Of a stretch of DNA of 64,000 nucleotides, positions 21,177 to 32,620 are shown piece by piece. Positions within the stretch are counted from its first letter, which is position 1. Each line of letters begins with the position of its first letter. Made by a program: the position numbers and the translations under genes. The DNA is from Gloeopeniophorella convolvens. Lineage: Eukaryota; Basidiomycota; Agaricomycetes; Russulales. The DNA is taken from assembly GCA_022496205.1 (NCBI GenBank), contig WTXD01000043.1:1-64000 (forward strand). The letters run 5' to 3'. Below the pieces are notes generated by a model. It had not been told where the DNA came from, searched no databases, and saw nothing but the letters and a program-made list of their open reading frames with translations.

Positions 21177-21489
21177 AGGAGCTGATGTCGTGTTGAGGTA
21201 GTCATGATTTTGGGGACGTCTTGGTGGATACCAGCGCTCAGATTGTTGCTAACAGGCAAGCATTGTAATATAATGTAGGTATACCTCTGCTATCAGACAA
21301 CTTCTACCGCGCATGATCGTTGCACATATGGTCATAGTAGTGAACGGGCGGCGGTTACCGTATCAGTACTAGTGCAGCATAACATTCAGAGTCATATCGA
21401 GTAGTATCGTAAGAGAGACGCGAGACCAGCGCGAGACTGCAACATAGAACCGTCGGGCGAGTCGACCTCGGAGTGACGGGCGTTGCGCA

Positions 21490-21765
21490 GCCTGGTCGCG
21501 CCAATCTCCATCGGACTTGGGCAAAGGCCCGGAAATAGCCGCCGTTGCGACCGGTGCCTGCCAGCAGGATCTGCAACTCGCACTCACTCGACTAGGACTG
21601 CACCTGTGCACTCAGACTTGTTGCATGCAGGCCGCATCGCCCAATCAACCCATCTATCGCATGCGCCTCCAACAACTTTGCTTGTTCAACTGGCCGCAAC
21701 GCTCGCCTGCTGGTCCGACTCCCTGCTTTCGTCGCTTTTCCATGCACCCTTGTAGTGACCATGTG
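21490..21765 (+). repeat. Truncated sixth copy of the A module (5' end only)
   Basis: Starting at cctggtcgcgccaatctcca (21490), the sequence follows the beginning of module A5 (ggaaatagccgccg, cagacttg...gcatg, cgcctccaacaactttgctt, then tcgtc and ttttccat) and stops near 21765. No F-box sequence follows, so the array ends in a partial unit. From 21766 to 22832 no gene is supported; a pyrimidine-rich stretch at about 22705-22820 looks like the leader of the next gene. Confidence 0.6.
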
Positions 21766-22832
21766 AGACGCATGCACAGGCTACAGCGGCATACAGATAA
21801 TCTCACCACTTCGACATGTCAATGCACGCGAGTATGACAGGGTCCCATCGACTTGGGCCTTGAAAGCTCACTGAGGATTCGGGCTAGTGATTCGTGATCG
21901 GGCGAGTCGTCCTCACACATCTTTACTACTTCCACTGCAGCATTCCCGGTCGAGACCGTGAGTCGTTCTGTCACCTCCGTCTCGTCGTAGCTAACCAAAT
22001 TCCAGGAACCGAGCGGTGGCTTGACTTCGACGCTCTCGACACAGCATCAACCTGTCACCCCCGCTTCTTCGTCTCTTACGTACGACCTCGTGCGCCGTCT
22101 GTGCTCCCAGTCATCTCAGCCTCAGACATGTGCCTGTCGTGGAGAGAATCGCTTCCCAATGTCACTCTTCTTCCCGTTTCTTCTTCCCTAACCTCGCTTC
22201 ACCTTGTGGGCCCGCGTACGCTCTGTGGGAATGAGATGCTTCGTGGCGCCTCCATAACGGCATGTGTGGCCCTCATCGGTAGACCGACTCTACATATCGA
22301 AAGCCGAGCACTACCTGGAACACTCTATGTCCCTCACTTAAGCTTTACCCACCATCCTTACCCCCAGGTCTCCCTCTCTATCATTCCTGAAAATTTGCAG
22401 ATTTGGCGGTCTCTCGGCCATGGCGATGGTCCTCACTCCGTGGCTTGAGGCTCCAAACATTTTCACCTCGGTCGAGCCTCGGCGCTTGTCAGGGCTACAA
22501 TTAGCATCGTGACACTTGGTATCAGCCACGCGACAGCCACCAAGAAGCCCTCCTCGAACCGCTATTAATCCCGTACATCACCACAGATCCTCGGGTATGT
22601 CTGTGCCGCGAAAACTTGTTCTCGCCTTGACAACGTTTTCCACTTTCCGAGTGCGCTTAACTTTACAGACGCAGACCACAGTGACACCTCGGGCGAATAC
22701 TTAAGGACGTTCTTTCTCTCCGTCTCCTCCTCACTCTCGGCCTTACCAACCCACCTCCTTCACTTCGCAGCCAGTCGCTACCAACGCTTTCCCTTCCTCC
22801 ATCGTTCCAGCTGTACACGTCAACGAGAAAAG

Positions 22833-23404
22833 ATGACCGCACTCCCTCCTAATGTCCCCTTCAAACTCTATGCGTCTCTCGAACCCAATGCGAAGGGCCA
22901 GGTTGAACCATTTTTGTGGGAACTAATCATGAGCCAGGATACGAAAATCGGGTTTCACCTGGCAGTTCGTGCGAAAGAACATTCGCCGAAGACTTCGCAC
23001 GGTCCAGCGGAGTGGATTGACCACGAAGGCTACAGCAATATTGAGTCCTTGCGCAGGACGTGTCTTTTGGTAGAACTTGGTGAGCTCTCTGGAATTGGCA
23101 CCATCTCCCCATTCTCATGGAAGTCCTAGGCACTCTCCCACTCGGTATTCGTGGGGACTACCTGAAAACGATCGTTGGTCGTATCCCGCATGTGATCCCG
23201 CCTCGCTACCACCCTGTTGAGCAGGTTTTTACCAGCCGAGTCTGGTTCAAGGAGGCCATTTCTATCTTGCAAGCTGGTGGAGTCATCACTTGCCCCAACG
23301 TAGAGCTGCTGGAACAGGAATTGCTCGACATGGCCCACCGAGCAAAAGAAGCTCGAACAAACACGGCGCAATATGCTGTGCGCGTCTCACAGTGCTGCTT
23401 TTGA
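22833..23404 (+). CDS. Small fungal protein of unknown function (paralogue of 25622 gene)
   Basis: Exons 22833-23079 and 23130-23404, 50 nt intron (GTGAGC donor, CTAG acceptor, phase 1), 173 residues. The splice is supported by the paralogue: RRTCLLVELGTLPLGI here aligns with RKACLMTYIGILPADV there, with the intron at the same position and phase. The N-terminal half has VEPFLWELIM and GFHLAVRAKE; the C-terminal half has QVFTSRVWFKEAISIL and an acidic Leu-rich helix (VELLEQELLDMAHRAKE). No signal peptide or membrane segment. The layout (hydrophobic strands, then a TSRVWF block and terminal helix) is reminiscent of the fungal DUF7770 type, but I am not certain. It follows a pyrimidine-rich leader. 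A function cannot be assigned. Confidence 0.7.
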
Positions 23405-25621
23405 ATGGTCTAGGCGTAGTGTAGCTATGATGGGCAGTATGTAGCAAATTAAAAGGATTGCCGGGTCTCCGGAGCGCACCATGGATTTATAGTTGCTCTT
23501 CGTACTGCGCAGAATCATGTATCAAATCTTCCTAGATCTGGTGTGCGAAACGCGCGTATACGACCGTCTTCAAGTACTTTTCTTCTGGAATACAGCCAGC
23601 CTATCGGTCCTCCTGAGTGCCGCTCATTCTTGACAAGTACATCATCCGGTGCCATATCTCCGGCAGTGAACAGGTAGTCTCAGCCCTGGGACGTAACAAG
23701 ACGATCGTAAAAAGCTTGAAGAAAGACCTCGGTCAACCAAGGAATTTGAATAGGAGATATTGGCAGGCTGATGTTCATTTCATGTCGAGATCCCGACAAC
23801 TAACACCAGACCCCTCTACAGGGATACACGTTGAGAAGACAAAGCTCTGCTCGTGCTAGCCGCTGATGTCTTGGATAAAACCAAGCACGGTTCTGACAGT
23901 TATCGATATATTCAGAGGCGCGATGCCAGGTCGTCATCTCAGAATCATAATGATGAGCTCCCCGTAGCTGTTTCTCTACCCTCAGCGTGCACCTGAAACC
24001 GTGAGATAATCGCGTCGAAAATACCAACCCACCGCGACAGAGACGACGGAAGCACACCCTAAGTTCTTGGTCGACTGCGGTGCTCTGACGTTCAACCAGC
24101 ACGGTAGATCTAGCCCAGCATTGCAGCTATCGGCCTTCCGTTAATTGTGGATATTCCTGAGCGACCAAGAGGGAGGCGAAGAGTCGTTGCAATCAATTCA
24201 CCTTGAACAAATCTGTGGTCGCTCGACCGGCAGGACGTCTACTTCGGCCTCGTGCGCGACTCTGGCGTGTAACACTTTGTGCGGCGTGGCCGATTCACGA
24301 TCCGCTCCCGAAACAGATTTGACTGAGTTCAGGCAATTTCTAGAGCCGGTCGGTAGCAGTAGTTCACAGACCCATCATCCCTAGCCAGCACTGTAGATAC
24401 CAGTGAGTCCATTGGTCGAGGAACATCTTGAGAATAGAAGAATGGAAAATTATAGCGGGTGAGCTCACGATGAAGCTAGAGAGGCCGGAGCAAGGCCGGA
24501 GTCCGTAGATGTCCGGCTGCCAAACTTTTGAGCGCCGCCCGAAGTTTGGGCCCGTGCTCAACCTTGCTCAACCACCGTTCTCAACCGTGCCGCATGCCAA
24601 GGGCATGCCTCGCCATGCATATCTTGATGTGGTCTCTCATTACTTGTATTTCACCCAGTGTTATGGCTCTGACGTCGTTCTGCGGACCTAGTTTTCAGTC
24701 GGAAACACCCCCCAGGTGTTGCATGCGCACACCCCGCCCAGTGGAGTGGCTCCTCATGGTCACCTCATGATCAGTCTCATGATCAGTCAGACGCCCTATC
24801 GACGTTGTTATATGTCAAGTACTTTGTTGGTAGGGTACAACAGCTAGTACCTTGTGCACGAATCTCGGACACGTTGCTTCCAATACGTCTAGCTTCCTGT
24901 GCCCAGGGGTTACATTGAGCCTCGCTTTAAGCTTCAACCTCTAGCCAGGATGCGTCCCAAGCTCCGAGTATCACATCCGTGAGGATTCACTCATCGCCTT
25001 CACCACGCTGTCCTTTTTGCCATAATTCGTTGCGCCATCCTGGTCGACGGAGTTAGCCGCTCACGTCCGGATTGTCCATATCTATTCATGCACATCATGA
25101 TGGTCTATCGTCGGGTCAAAGGTGTTCTGTCGCAAGCGCTGGGAGATGCCACTCCCCTCCACTCGCAAATCTCTAGTCATATTATTTGCTGAGTTTCATG
25201 CCATGCGTCGAGCAGGATCTATATCTTCCAGTCTGCCACCAGACAAAGCATCCGGATCCTTACCCTTATCCGGCACCGATCTTGATTAGTCATGTGATGT
25301 CTGGGAGTTGATCTATTACATCGTCAAAATGTTGGGCGTCGACCATGGTCTTTTGTCCACAGAACCCCCACGAAGACCTATAAGCGGGCTTTGCCACAAG
25401 TTCCAATACCGGTCTGAGTGGCAAGAGGTGCGGGCTCCTCCATGCTACCGTGTTTGATTGTGTAAACATACATTCAGCCACAGTGGCCTGCGAGTATTTA
25501 ACACCCCATCCTCGCTATGATCCCCCCAACTTGACCTCTTAACCACCGCTACATTCTCCGTAGCCCATTGTGAGTCCAGGATGGTTATTTCCGGGCTAGA
25601 TCTGACGGATGTACTGCGAAG
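23405..25621. other. Intergenic stretch without recognised genes
   Basis: No frame here shows homology to the neighbours or any family I recognise. It includes a 12 bp tandem duplication (tcatgatcagtc twice, from about 24764). CpG content is moderate. Confidence 0.5.
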
Positions 25622-26185
25622 ATGACCTCCAGGGCCTGTCCCGCAGAATACATCTCCGCCGTTCTCCTCCCCACATCCTCTCCCGGAGTCTATGAGTGGA
25701 AGATCGCCCTCATGTTGAACGAAACAAGGGGTCATCTGTACGGGCTTTCGCACACAGACTCTGGGGAGTGGCAAATCAAAGGACCTACCTACAGCAACGT
25801 TGCCAACGCGAGGAAGGCATGTCTCATGACATACATCGGTACGCCTCCTCTCTTGCCTTCCTTCAGGGCAGGCGCTTGGTTCTCACGCGCATGCCTTGAA
25901 TCTATAGGAATCCTACCTGCCGATGTGACGTACCTCGGTTTCGCAGAACTTCTTTCCGGTTGCCTCGGTGAGCTCCCGGAGGACACGTCCCCCGCCAGCC
26001 AGGTGTATGCCAGCCGCGCTTGGTTCTTGAAAGCCGTTGGCCTCCTGATCAAGTCCGCAAGTGTCCGGTGTTCTGATATCGGCTCGCTCGCACGAGAGCT
26101 CGAAGTGATGGCCTTGGAAGGTGCAATGTCCATGGAAGCTGGGCGGGGGTATATTGTGCGTACATCCAGGTTCTTTTCGACATGA
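25622..26185 (+). CDS. Small fungal protein of unknown function (paralogue of 22833 gene)
   Basis: Exons 25622-25838 and 25908-26185 give 164 residues. The 69 nt intron (GTACGC donor, ATAG acceptor) is a multiple of three and stop-free, so an unspliced reading of 187 residues is also open; splicing is preferred because it aligns the protein with its paralogue (MTYIGILPADVTYLGF) and matches the intron position and phase there. The C-terminal half keeps the QVYASRAWFLKAVGLL block and a final helix (IGSLARELEVMALEGA). Identity between the two paralogues is low outside these blocks, so the duplication is old or the family evolves quickly. Function unknown; no targeting signal seen. Confidence 0.68.
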   Translation: MTSRACPAEYISAVLLPTSSPGVYEWKIALMLNETRGHLYGLSHTDSGEWQIKGPTYSNVANARKACLMTYIGTPPLLPSFRAGAWFSRACLESIGILPADVTYLGFAELLSGCLGELPEDTSPASQVYASRAWFLKAVGLLIKSASVRCSDIGSLARELEVMALEGAMSMEAGRGYIVRTSRFFST

Positions 26186-26727
26186 ATGCCACGGCTGTGT
26201 ATTGGCGCACTGGATTGTTAGAACTGTAGTCGAACCATATGATGCCCGAACTATATCTATCGTAAATCACTAAATCTATTCAGTCCAAGCTCTACTTTCA
26301 GCTCTTCGTGATACGGCGAGAGAATCCCGACCTTGGGTGCGGTCTGGTGTAAAGACGACGCGCGCGCAATGCCAGAGTCAGACGCCCGATTACGTCAACC
26401 CTTGTTCCGCGGGATCCTCCGACGCGCGGCCGCCTCCCGCCGGGCTTTCATCTGCTCGCGCACTCCGTCTGCCGTCCTCCTTTCATCGTCATGCGCTCCG
26501 TACGCCACCACCTCGGAATCGCATCGCTGCACGAAACATGCTCAGCATCGACGTCACCGACGCCAACCGCGCTGGCCTATATACAACTGGCCAGAACTCA
26601 GCGCGCCCATGGGCCGCGTGCACGGCCGTGCCAGAGAGAACATAGATTAATGCCCTGCGAATGCGAGCGCTCGCGTCTAGATATCCCGTACTCGAGTAGG
26701 TGGTCCACGTCGCACAAATACAAGTCC
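26186..26727. other. Short intergenic region between the small gene and VPS54
   Basis: The genes converge here. Open frames of about 100 codons on both strands are not supported by any recognisable domain. It probably holds both 3' untranslated regions. Confidence 0.5.
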
Positions 26728-26761
26728 TTACGCCGCGACGCTCGCGCCCTCGGGCGCCACC

Positions 26762-26800
<39 letters not shown>

Positions 26801-29800
26801 TCGGGCTCTGCAACCTGCGCCTCGTCCTTCGGGGGTGTGGACGGCGGATGCTCCACCTCGCCATTGCTTGCCTGCGCGCCGTCCGCGCCCGCCTGTGGCA
26901 CCTCAGAGGAAGGCTTCTCCGCCGGCGCACCATTCGGCGCCGGAACGGGCGCCTGCTCCGGCTGCTGGTGATGCTGCTTCTCCGGCTGCGGCGACGGCTG
27001 CGGCGACGCGAGCTGCTTGAACCCTAACTCCTGCCGCGCCCTCTCCTTCTCCTTCTCCTTTTCGTCAACTGGCGATGCGGTGGTGCTCGCGTGCGCGCCG
27101 CCGCCTCCGCGCGAGAGCATGCCCTTGATGCGCTCGTTCGTGAACAGCGAGGGGCGCTTCGTCGGCGGCTGCACGCCCGCGCGCGGCGAGTTGAGTGGGA
27201 CGTCGCCCGGCGGGAGCGGGAGCGGCGATGCGGGCGTGTGTGCGGGCGTCGGCGTTGTTGGGCGCGGGGAGACGGGTGGCGCGCTCATGACGCGCTTGTC
27301 GGCTACAAGTGTCTCGAGGAGCGCGGTGGGCGCGCCGGCCGTCTTGAGCACGGAGAACTTTTCGTGCAGGTAACGCGTGTCTGCAAGAAGGCTACGGAGG
27401 TGAATGTATGCCGGTTAGTAGGCGAAAAGATGACGGCGAGGCGCGGCGCGCACCGTTCTTTTGCCTCGGGGGTTGGTAGCTCAATCTTGGTGTACTCCTC
27501 TGAGAGCCTGTGGTTGATCGCGGCGAACACCTGCGACATGACGAGCTGTGCGCGTGGGCAGGTTAGCCGGCGCTACTTTACGTCAACGGCAATACAGGCC
27601 ACGCACCTCGACGACGCCGCTTGCGAGGTAGCGCGAGAGGACCTTGTGCAGCGTGACGGTCTCCTTGACGAGCAGCTCCATGTAATCATGCACGCCCGGC
27701 TTGGGCGGCGGCGCGTCCCAGCGGATCGCGTTGAGGCTCTTGATGTGCGCCGCAAGACGGTCGCCCATGATGGCGACGAGCTTCGCATGGATCTCATTCT
27801 GGTGCTCCTGGTAGTCGCGCTTGAGCTTGTCAAACTCGACGAGCATGACCGCCTGCTTCGGCGACAGGTGCCGGCGGAACGTCTCGCGCACGTACGGGAC
27901 GAGCGCAATGACGATCGAGAGCGACTGCGAGGCCAGAGCGAGGTGCTTCGCGGTGATGTTCTTCAGCCCTGCGGAGCGCATCGCGCCGGCGCCGAGCACG
28001 ACCTGGCACGTGCGCGAGTTGAATGACTTCAGGAATTCGATCACACGCGAGACGGTGTCTGTCGTGAGCAGGGAGAGGTTGACGATCACTTTGAGATAGT
28101 CGGTGAGGAGAAGGAGGGTCTCTTGGGTAGCGGGGACGGTGAAGTAGCTGCGCTCCTCGATGCGGAGGTGCTTCTTGGCGTGTGGTGGTGATGTTCCATT
28201 CGCTTGCGGGCTTAAGCGCGGGGACGACGGTCGTGGTGACGAAGGCCTGCTGCCCGAACCGGGGGAGAGAAGTGGTGAGGATGGCGCCCGGAGTGTCGAG
28301 GATGTCGGAAGAGGCGATGGAGGCGCAGCAACTGCAGTCTCGACCTTGAGCACAAACTCGCGTGGATCATGCACTGCGGCGTCGAGGATAAGGTTGATGA
28401 CTCGTTGCAACGTTGCCGGTACTTCGGCTTGTGACCATTGTTCGTCTTCGACCAGCTTGGCAGACTGATTGATGTGACTCTGGTGGAACGCTTGCAAGAA
28501 TGACTTGGCCTGGGCACAACTGTGAGACGAGGACCTCTGAAGTACAACTGGAAACGTACCTGACTGACAACCACGCCACGGAGACCGACAATCATCCTTC
28601 TGCAGATGACCTCGCACCGCACTACAAAGCTCCAGCACTCGTTGAACATCTCAATGAATTCGCGCAGTTCCAACTTGACGTGCTGCTCCGCGCGAGCAGA
28701 GATCACCTTGGACGTCAACATATTGGCGGACTCTGCCGATGACGAAAGAATGTCGAACAGTGAATCGTGCAGAGCTGTAAGTTCTGACGGGAGCGCCGGC
28801 GGTCTAGGGCACGTCAGCGGGGGTGTGAGATACCGGACATTGAAACGCACCGAATGTCCTCGATAACATCGGTGATGCAGCCATTCATCCCCTGCAAGCC
28901 CTCGATGCAGTTCAAGAAGCTCTTCAGGGTGGAACGAAGCACAGTTTGGAACTCTTGATGTGACATCAACCGTACTGAGCTAATCCAACTACAGTCACCG
29001 TGAGGATGGCAATGACAAGCACTAGAAGCGATTTCACCTCGAATCTGCAGTCTCCTTCTGCGGATCATCATCGGGATCAAATGACGGTATATGCTGCGGT
29101 GCAGGGCGGTCACCCCGACCGCCGCGTCTGGAAGAGCATAGAGCGCTCACCTGTTGCACGATCCCCTGGACCTCGTCTAGCGCGACACGACGCCACTCCG
29201 CAATGCCCCCTCGGAGGTTCTTCGTCCGCACAAGCCCTGCACAAGCGGCTTCAGTCGCTCGCGCACGTCCGGCTGGCCCTCCGGCGATCCATGGATGCGC
29301 GCAACCAGGTCGACCTTGAGCACAGAGACCGCATCGGCTATGAGCGCGCCAGCGATCTCCAGCGCCAGCGTTTGCAGCTGCGTCGGCAGTGCCGAGAACG
29401 CACGCAAGCGCGACAGTGGGAAGGCTAGGGGCGCCGTATCCGGCGGCTTTTCTGCCTCTTCTTCTTCCGCGACGGACGGAAGCGGCGTATCGGGGGACGG
29501 GGCGTGATTAGCTGAGGGCGCAGGTGCTTGGCCGTCCCAGAGCGCGCGCAACGCATCGACGCCGTCGAGGGCGGCACCCCATTGTCCCGCATCGGCGCGC
29601 GCGCGCACGCTACGCACGGTGCCGACGACGCCCTGCACCTGCGCAACACCCGCACGAACTTGACGCAGGTGCGCGAGGCGTGCCTCGCGCTGCCGCCGTG
29701 GAGTCCGCGCCGCGCGCCTTGCTCCCCGACGGCGGAAAGCTGCGCACGGAGCGTCTGCACGCGCGCGAGGCAGCGCGCGGACTCGGCCTGTAAGTCTTGT

Positions 29801-30678
29801 AGGTTCGCGAGCGCAGCGAAGAAGGGCGTCGCACGGCGCGCGATCTCGTGCACGAGATGCTGCTCGAGGGTGTCGGCGTGGTGCGAGAGTTTCTCGAGGA
29901 GCGGGAGCGCATGAGCAGCGTCGATGGGTCCGTCGGCGTTGTCGGGGATGATGATGAGGTGGATGAGAGTGCAGAGGAAGAGGCGGAGGGCGTCTCGGCA
30001 ACGGCATCGAAGGTGCGCGGGTCGCCGAGGTTGAAGTCGGGCTTGAAGAAGACCTCGGGGATGGAGGAGAGCGGTGGGAGATTCTTGGGCAGCCGCGGCG
30101 TGCGCGGCGTCTCGGGAGGGTTGTCATAATCTGCTACTGAGGAATCGCCGAGCTGCGCAGCGCCTGCACGCCCGAGCTCAGTATTGCGCTGGAAGGCCTC
30201 CCACTCCGGACCGACTGCAGTGAGGTAGGGATCAAAATCCTTCCGACGGACGCGCGGAAGGTCTGCGTGGGGCGCAGGAGGGACCGCTGCATGTGCCTTT
30301 GGTGGCGCAGACTTCTTGTGGGGATTATTGACGACGGTTGATATAGCTGCGCGATACGAGCGTCGACCTCAGACAGGAGACGCAGCGCCCAGCATGCCAC
30401 GTACCGTGAAACCCATGCTTCGCACTGCTCCACTGCGAGGGAACCAAACCCTGCGCTACATTCGCTGTCGATGTTGAAGCTCCATATATGTCGACCCGCG
30501 GTGTAGTTGCAAAGTAGTCACCACGACCCTCGGTAGTTTCGGATACGCTCCCTGGGCCTGGGCGGCGCGCTGCGAGATCCCAATTGAATCGATACGCGGG
30601 CGGCCTCGGGGTCGAGAGGTCAGGTAAAGGTCCTACAGGGCTTGCGGGGCGAGACGGGCTCGAGGTGTAGTCGGACAT
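26728..30678 (-). CDS. VPS54: Vps54, GARP tethering complex subunit (three frame breaks in current sequence)
   Basis: Eight exons on the minus strand: 30405-30678, 29151-30346, 29038-29093, 28851-28979, 28560-28803, 27607-28509, 27454-27545, 26728-27391; introns are 47-62 nt and all phases close. Product about 1186 residues. N-terminus MSDYTSSPSRPASPVGP, then the Vps54 N-domain (PRVRRKDFDPYLTAVGPEWE, FFAALANLQDLQAES) and the Vps54 C-domain (SFNSRTCQVVLGAGAMRSAG, GLKNITAKHLALASQSLSIV, MELLVKETVTLHKVL). GARP tethers endosome-derived vesicles at the trans-Golgi. The tail after about residue 985 is Pro/Glu/Ala-rich with an EP repeat. Exon 2 needs one added base at about 29925-29929 (CCC run), 29690-29705 and 29233-29237 (GGG run); the three minus-one breaks sum to zero frame, so the exon end stays in phase. 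For an essential-type core gene, sequencing error is likelier than loss. Confidence 0.88.
26762..26809 (-). repeat. Hexanucleotide repeat encoding (Glu-Pro)8 in the Vps54 tail
   Basis: Eight units of GGCTC(A/G/T) on the plus strand, read on the minus strand as alternating Glu-Pro. Unit variants are grouped (four GGCTCA, three GGCTCG, one GGCTCT), which suggests expansion by slippage. Length may vary between strains. Confidence 0.75.
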
Positions 30679-30969
30679 GGTCGCTCGTCGCGAATGACGG
30701 TGAGGGCTGTTGCACTTCCAACTGTGATGACACCGTAGGCGACGAGAGCGAACGAGCCAGGGCGATCTAATCAATGCCTCCTAAGTGTTCCTGTTGATAG
30801 AGGGCTACACCTATGCCGTCGCCGGTGTTGTCTTCGTCGCCGTCGTCGGTGGCGGTGGCCAAGCTGGTGAGCTCACTCCGGAGGACGAACGCTTACATAA
30901 CCGCGTATTCACGGCTCCTTGCTCCGCTCCGGGCCCACGCGCTCACTTCCGTTCAAGACGCCCGCGACG
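30679..30969. promoter_or_regulatory. Shared bidirectional promoter between VPS54 and the metaxin-like gene
   Basis: Only 291 bp separate the two divergent start codons, so both promoters must sit here. No clear TATA box was seen. Confidence 0.55.
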
Positions 30970-31954
30970 ATGACCACGACGACATCGCTGCAGCACCCGC
31001 TGCTCGCCGTTCCACAGCCTCTGGCTAAACTTTTCTCATATTTTCCGCTCAAGACATACCCTCCGTCGCTCCCAGAAAAGACTCCTCTCACCGGCCCGTT
31101 GCTCTGGATCCACCCACCACCGAACACGGACAGTCTCCTCAGCGCCGACGTCGAGTGCCTCAAATGGCAGGCCCACCTTGCGCTTAGGGGCGTGAGTGGT
31201 GTGGGAGTGCGGTGGGACATTGCGCGCGAGGGTGCACTTGGCGAGCGCCTGCCAAATCTACAAGTTCCCTCTGCGCTTGCGCCCGACGCGGACGGAGAGC
31301 TGCTCCCTGCGCATAACATCCCCGCATGGATCGACGAGCATGTCGGCCCGTTGGACGAGCTGGAGGGGTACGCGGACGTTGCAGCCCGTGACGAGAGCCA
31401 CGCGTGGATCGCCCTGCTCGAGGGCGACGTGCAGGCTGCCCTAGTACGTGTCCGTCTTTCTGCTCTCGCTCGCTGGTTGAGCTGCGGTGCAGACTCTGGC
31501 ACAACCAGAGCCATCATTCCTCTTGCATAGTGTCCTGCAGCTGCCGTCGCCGACGGTGCCACGCCCACTCGAGACCATGCTCTCTCCACCGCCGGCGCCG
31601 CTTTCCGGACTCGCATCGTTGCTCCCGCCTTACGGAGGGCCCCGCGTCGCGCCGGCTGCGATTGCTGCCCGCTACCGCGAAGCAATCGCGGCATTGTCCG
31701 AGCGCCTCGGGACGGACGAGTGGCTCCTTGGTTCACGGTGTGTCTACACCCTAGTTCCAGCGTGCGTATTGTGTTGACTTGATGGCAGCGCACCAACAGC
31801 GCTTGATGCTGCAGCGTTTGCATACCTACGTGTGTTATTGCACGCGGAGGACGACTTGAGGATTGAGGTCGCGCGTCGGGTGAACCTCATCCAATGGGAG
31901 CACCGTGTGCATGACCTGATTCGCGCTTCGTTCGTCCCGCACCGAGCCGCATGA
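30970..31954 (+). CDS. Metaxin/Tom37-like subunit of the mitochondrial SAM complex
   Basis: Exons 30970-31443, 31493-31737 and 31789-31954 (introns of 49 and 51 nt) give 294 residues. The ATG at 30970 (MTTTTSLQHPLLAVPQPLAK) is the first Met of the frame. The N-terminal half fits a Tom37/metaxin thioredoxin-like fold (GPLLWIHPPPN, VECLKWQAHLALRGVSGV, LPAHNIPAWIDEHVGPLD). The C-terminal half resembles the metaxin GST-C helices (LSERLGTDEWLLGSRAPTAL, DAAAFAYLRVLLHAEDDLR, VNLIQWEHRVHDLIRASFV). Fungal members (Sam35/Sam37) act on the cytosolic face of the mitochondrial outer membrane in beta-barrel insertion. No C-terminal membrane anchor is visible. Which of the two SAM subunits it corresponds to cannot be decided here. 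Confidence 0.8.
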
Positions 31955-32620
31955 TTTGCAGTAATCCCCCGTAGTGACTAAGTATAAATAACAATCCCGT
32001 GATGCCCCGCCCGCGCCTTGCTGTCTGCTGGGCCACGCAAACGCGCTACCAGCGCTACAGTTTTGAGCGCGATCTGCAACCCTGCAAATGGACTATATAC
32101 AAAACGATCGCACCCTCCCAGGGCTGAGTTCATCCCAACACGCCGAGAGGGCACGCACCTGCGAGACGCGCTCACGTGAGCACCCACAGCAGGGCACGTG
32201 GAGATGCGCCTTCGCCGTTCGGAGTCGGACTCATTCGATTCTCACGAAAACCATGTACTCTACGTTGCTGTGCCCTCTGCAATATCGATGAACGGGGGGA
32301 GTCTCCAAGATGCTCAGCCATCCTTGACCACCTTGGAGTGCAAACAGTGCGCGAAACCCCACTCGACGCTCAGCGCTCAGCGCTCAGCGACTACTGTGTT
32401 CGAGACCCGAATGACAGGGCGCAACGGTATCATGTAAGTGACCAACCGCCTCATGGTGACCTTGCATTTTCATCCTCACGTTTTACACGCGTCATCTCCT
32501 ACTGAACGCTCGGACGCATCCTCGGGGGAGCCCATCTCGTAGATTCCACCATAACTCTCACCACACCACTGCGTTGACTTTTATATCGGCAACCCGGAGC
32601 CCCAGCGGGAAGTGGTGAAT
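31955..32620. other. Intergenic region without recognised genes
   Basis: It contains three CTCAGCG units in tandem at about 32369-32389 and no supported coding frame. Confidence 0.5.

Larger units (their letters stand above)
18401..21180 (+). repeat. Tandem module A5
   Basis: Fifth copy. The beginning (about 18390-18620: ggaaatagccgccgct, then a gacttgacgcatg segment and a tatataactgg segment) resembles the truncated copy at 21490-21765 more than the other modules. The upstream portion 18620-19300 carries no supported gene. Confidence 0.65.

Noticed and set aside
21894..22448. 184-codon frame between the array and the small gene at 22833
   Set aside because: No similarity to either neighbour, no recognised domain and no upstream promoter signal; likely chance.
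26491..28026. Long plus-strand frames opposite VPS54
   Set aside because: Antisense shadows of the GC-rich VPS54 exons; no independent domain.
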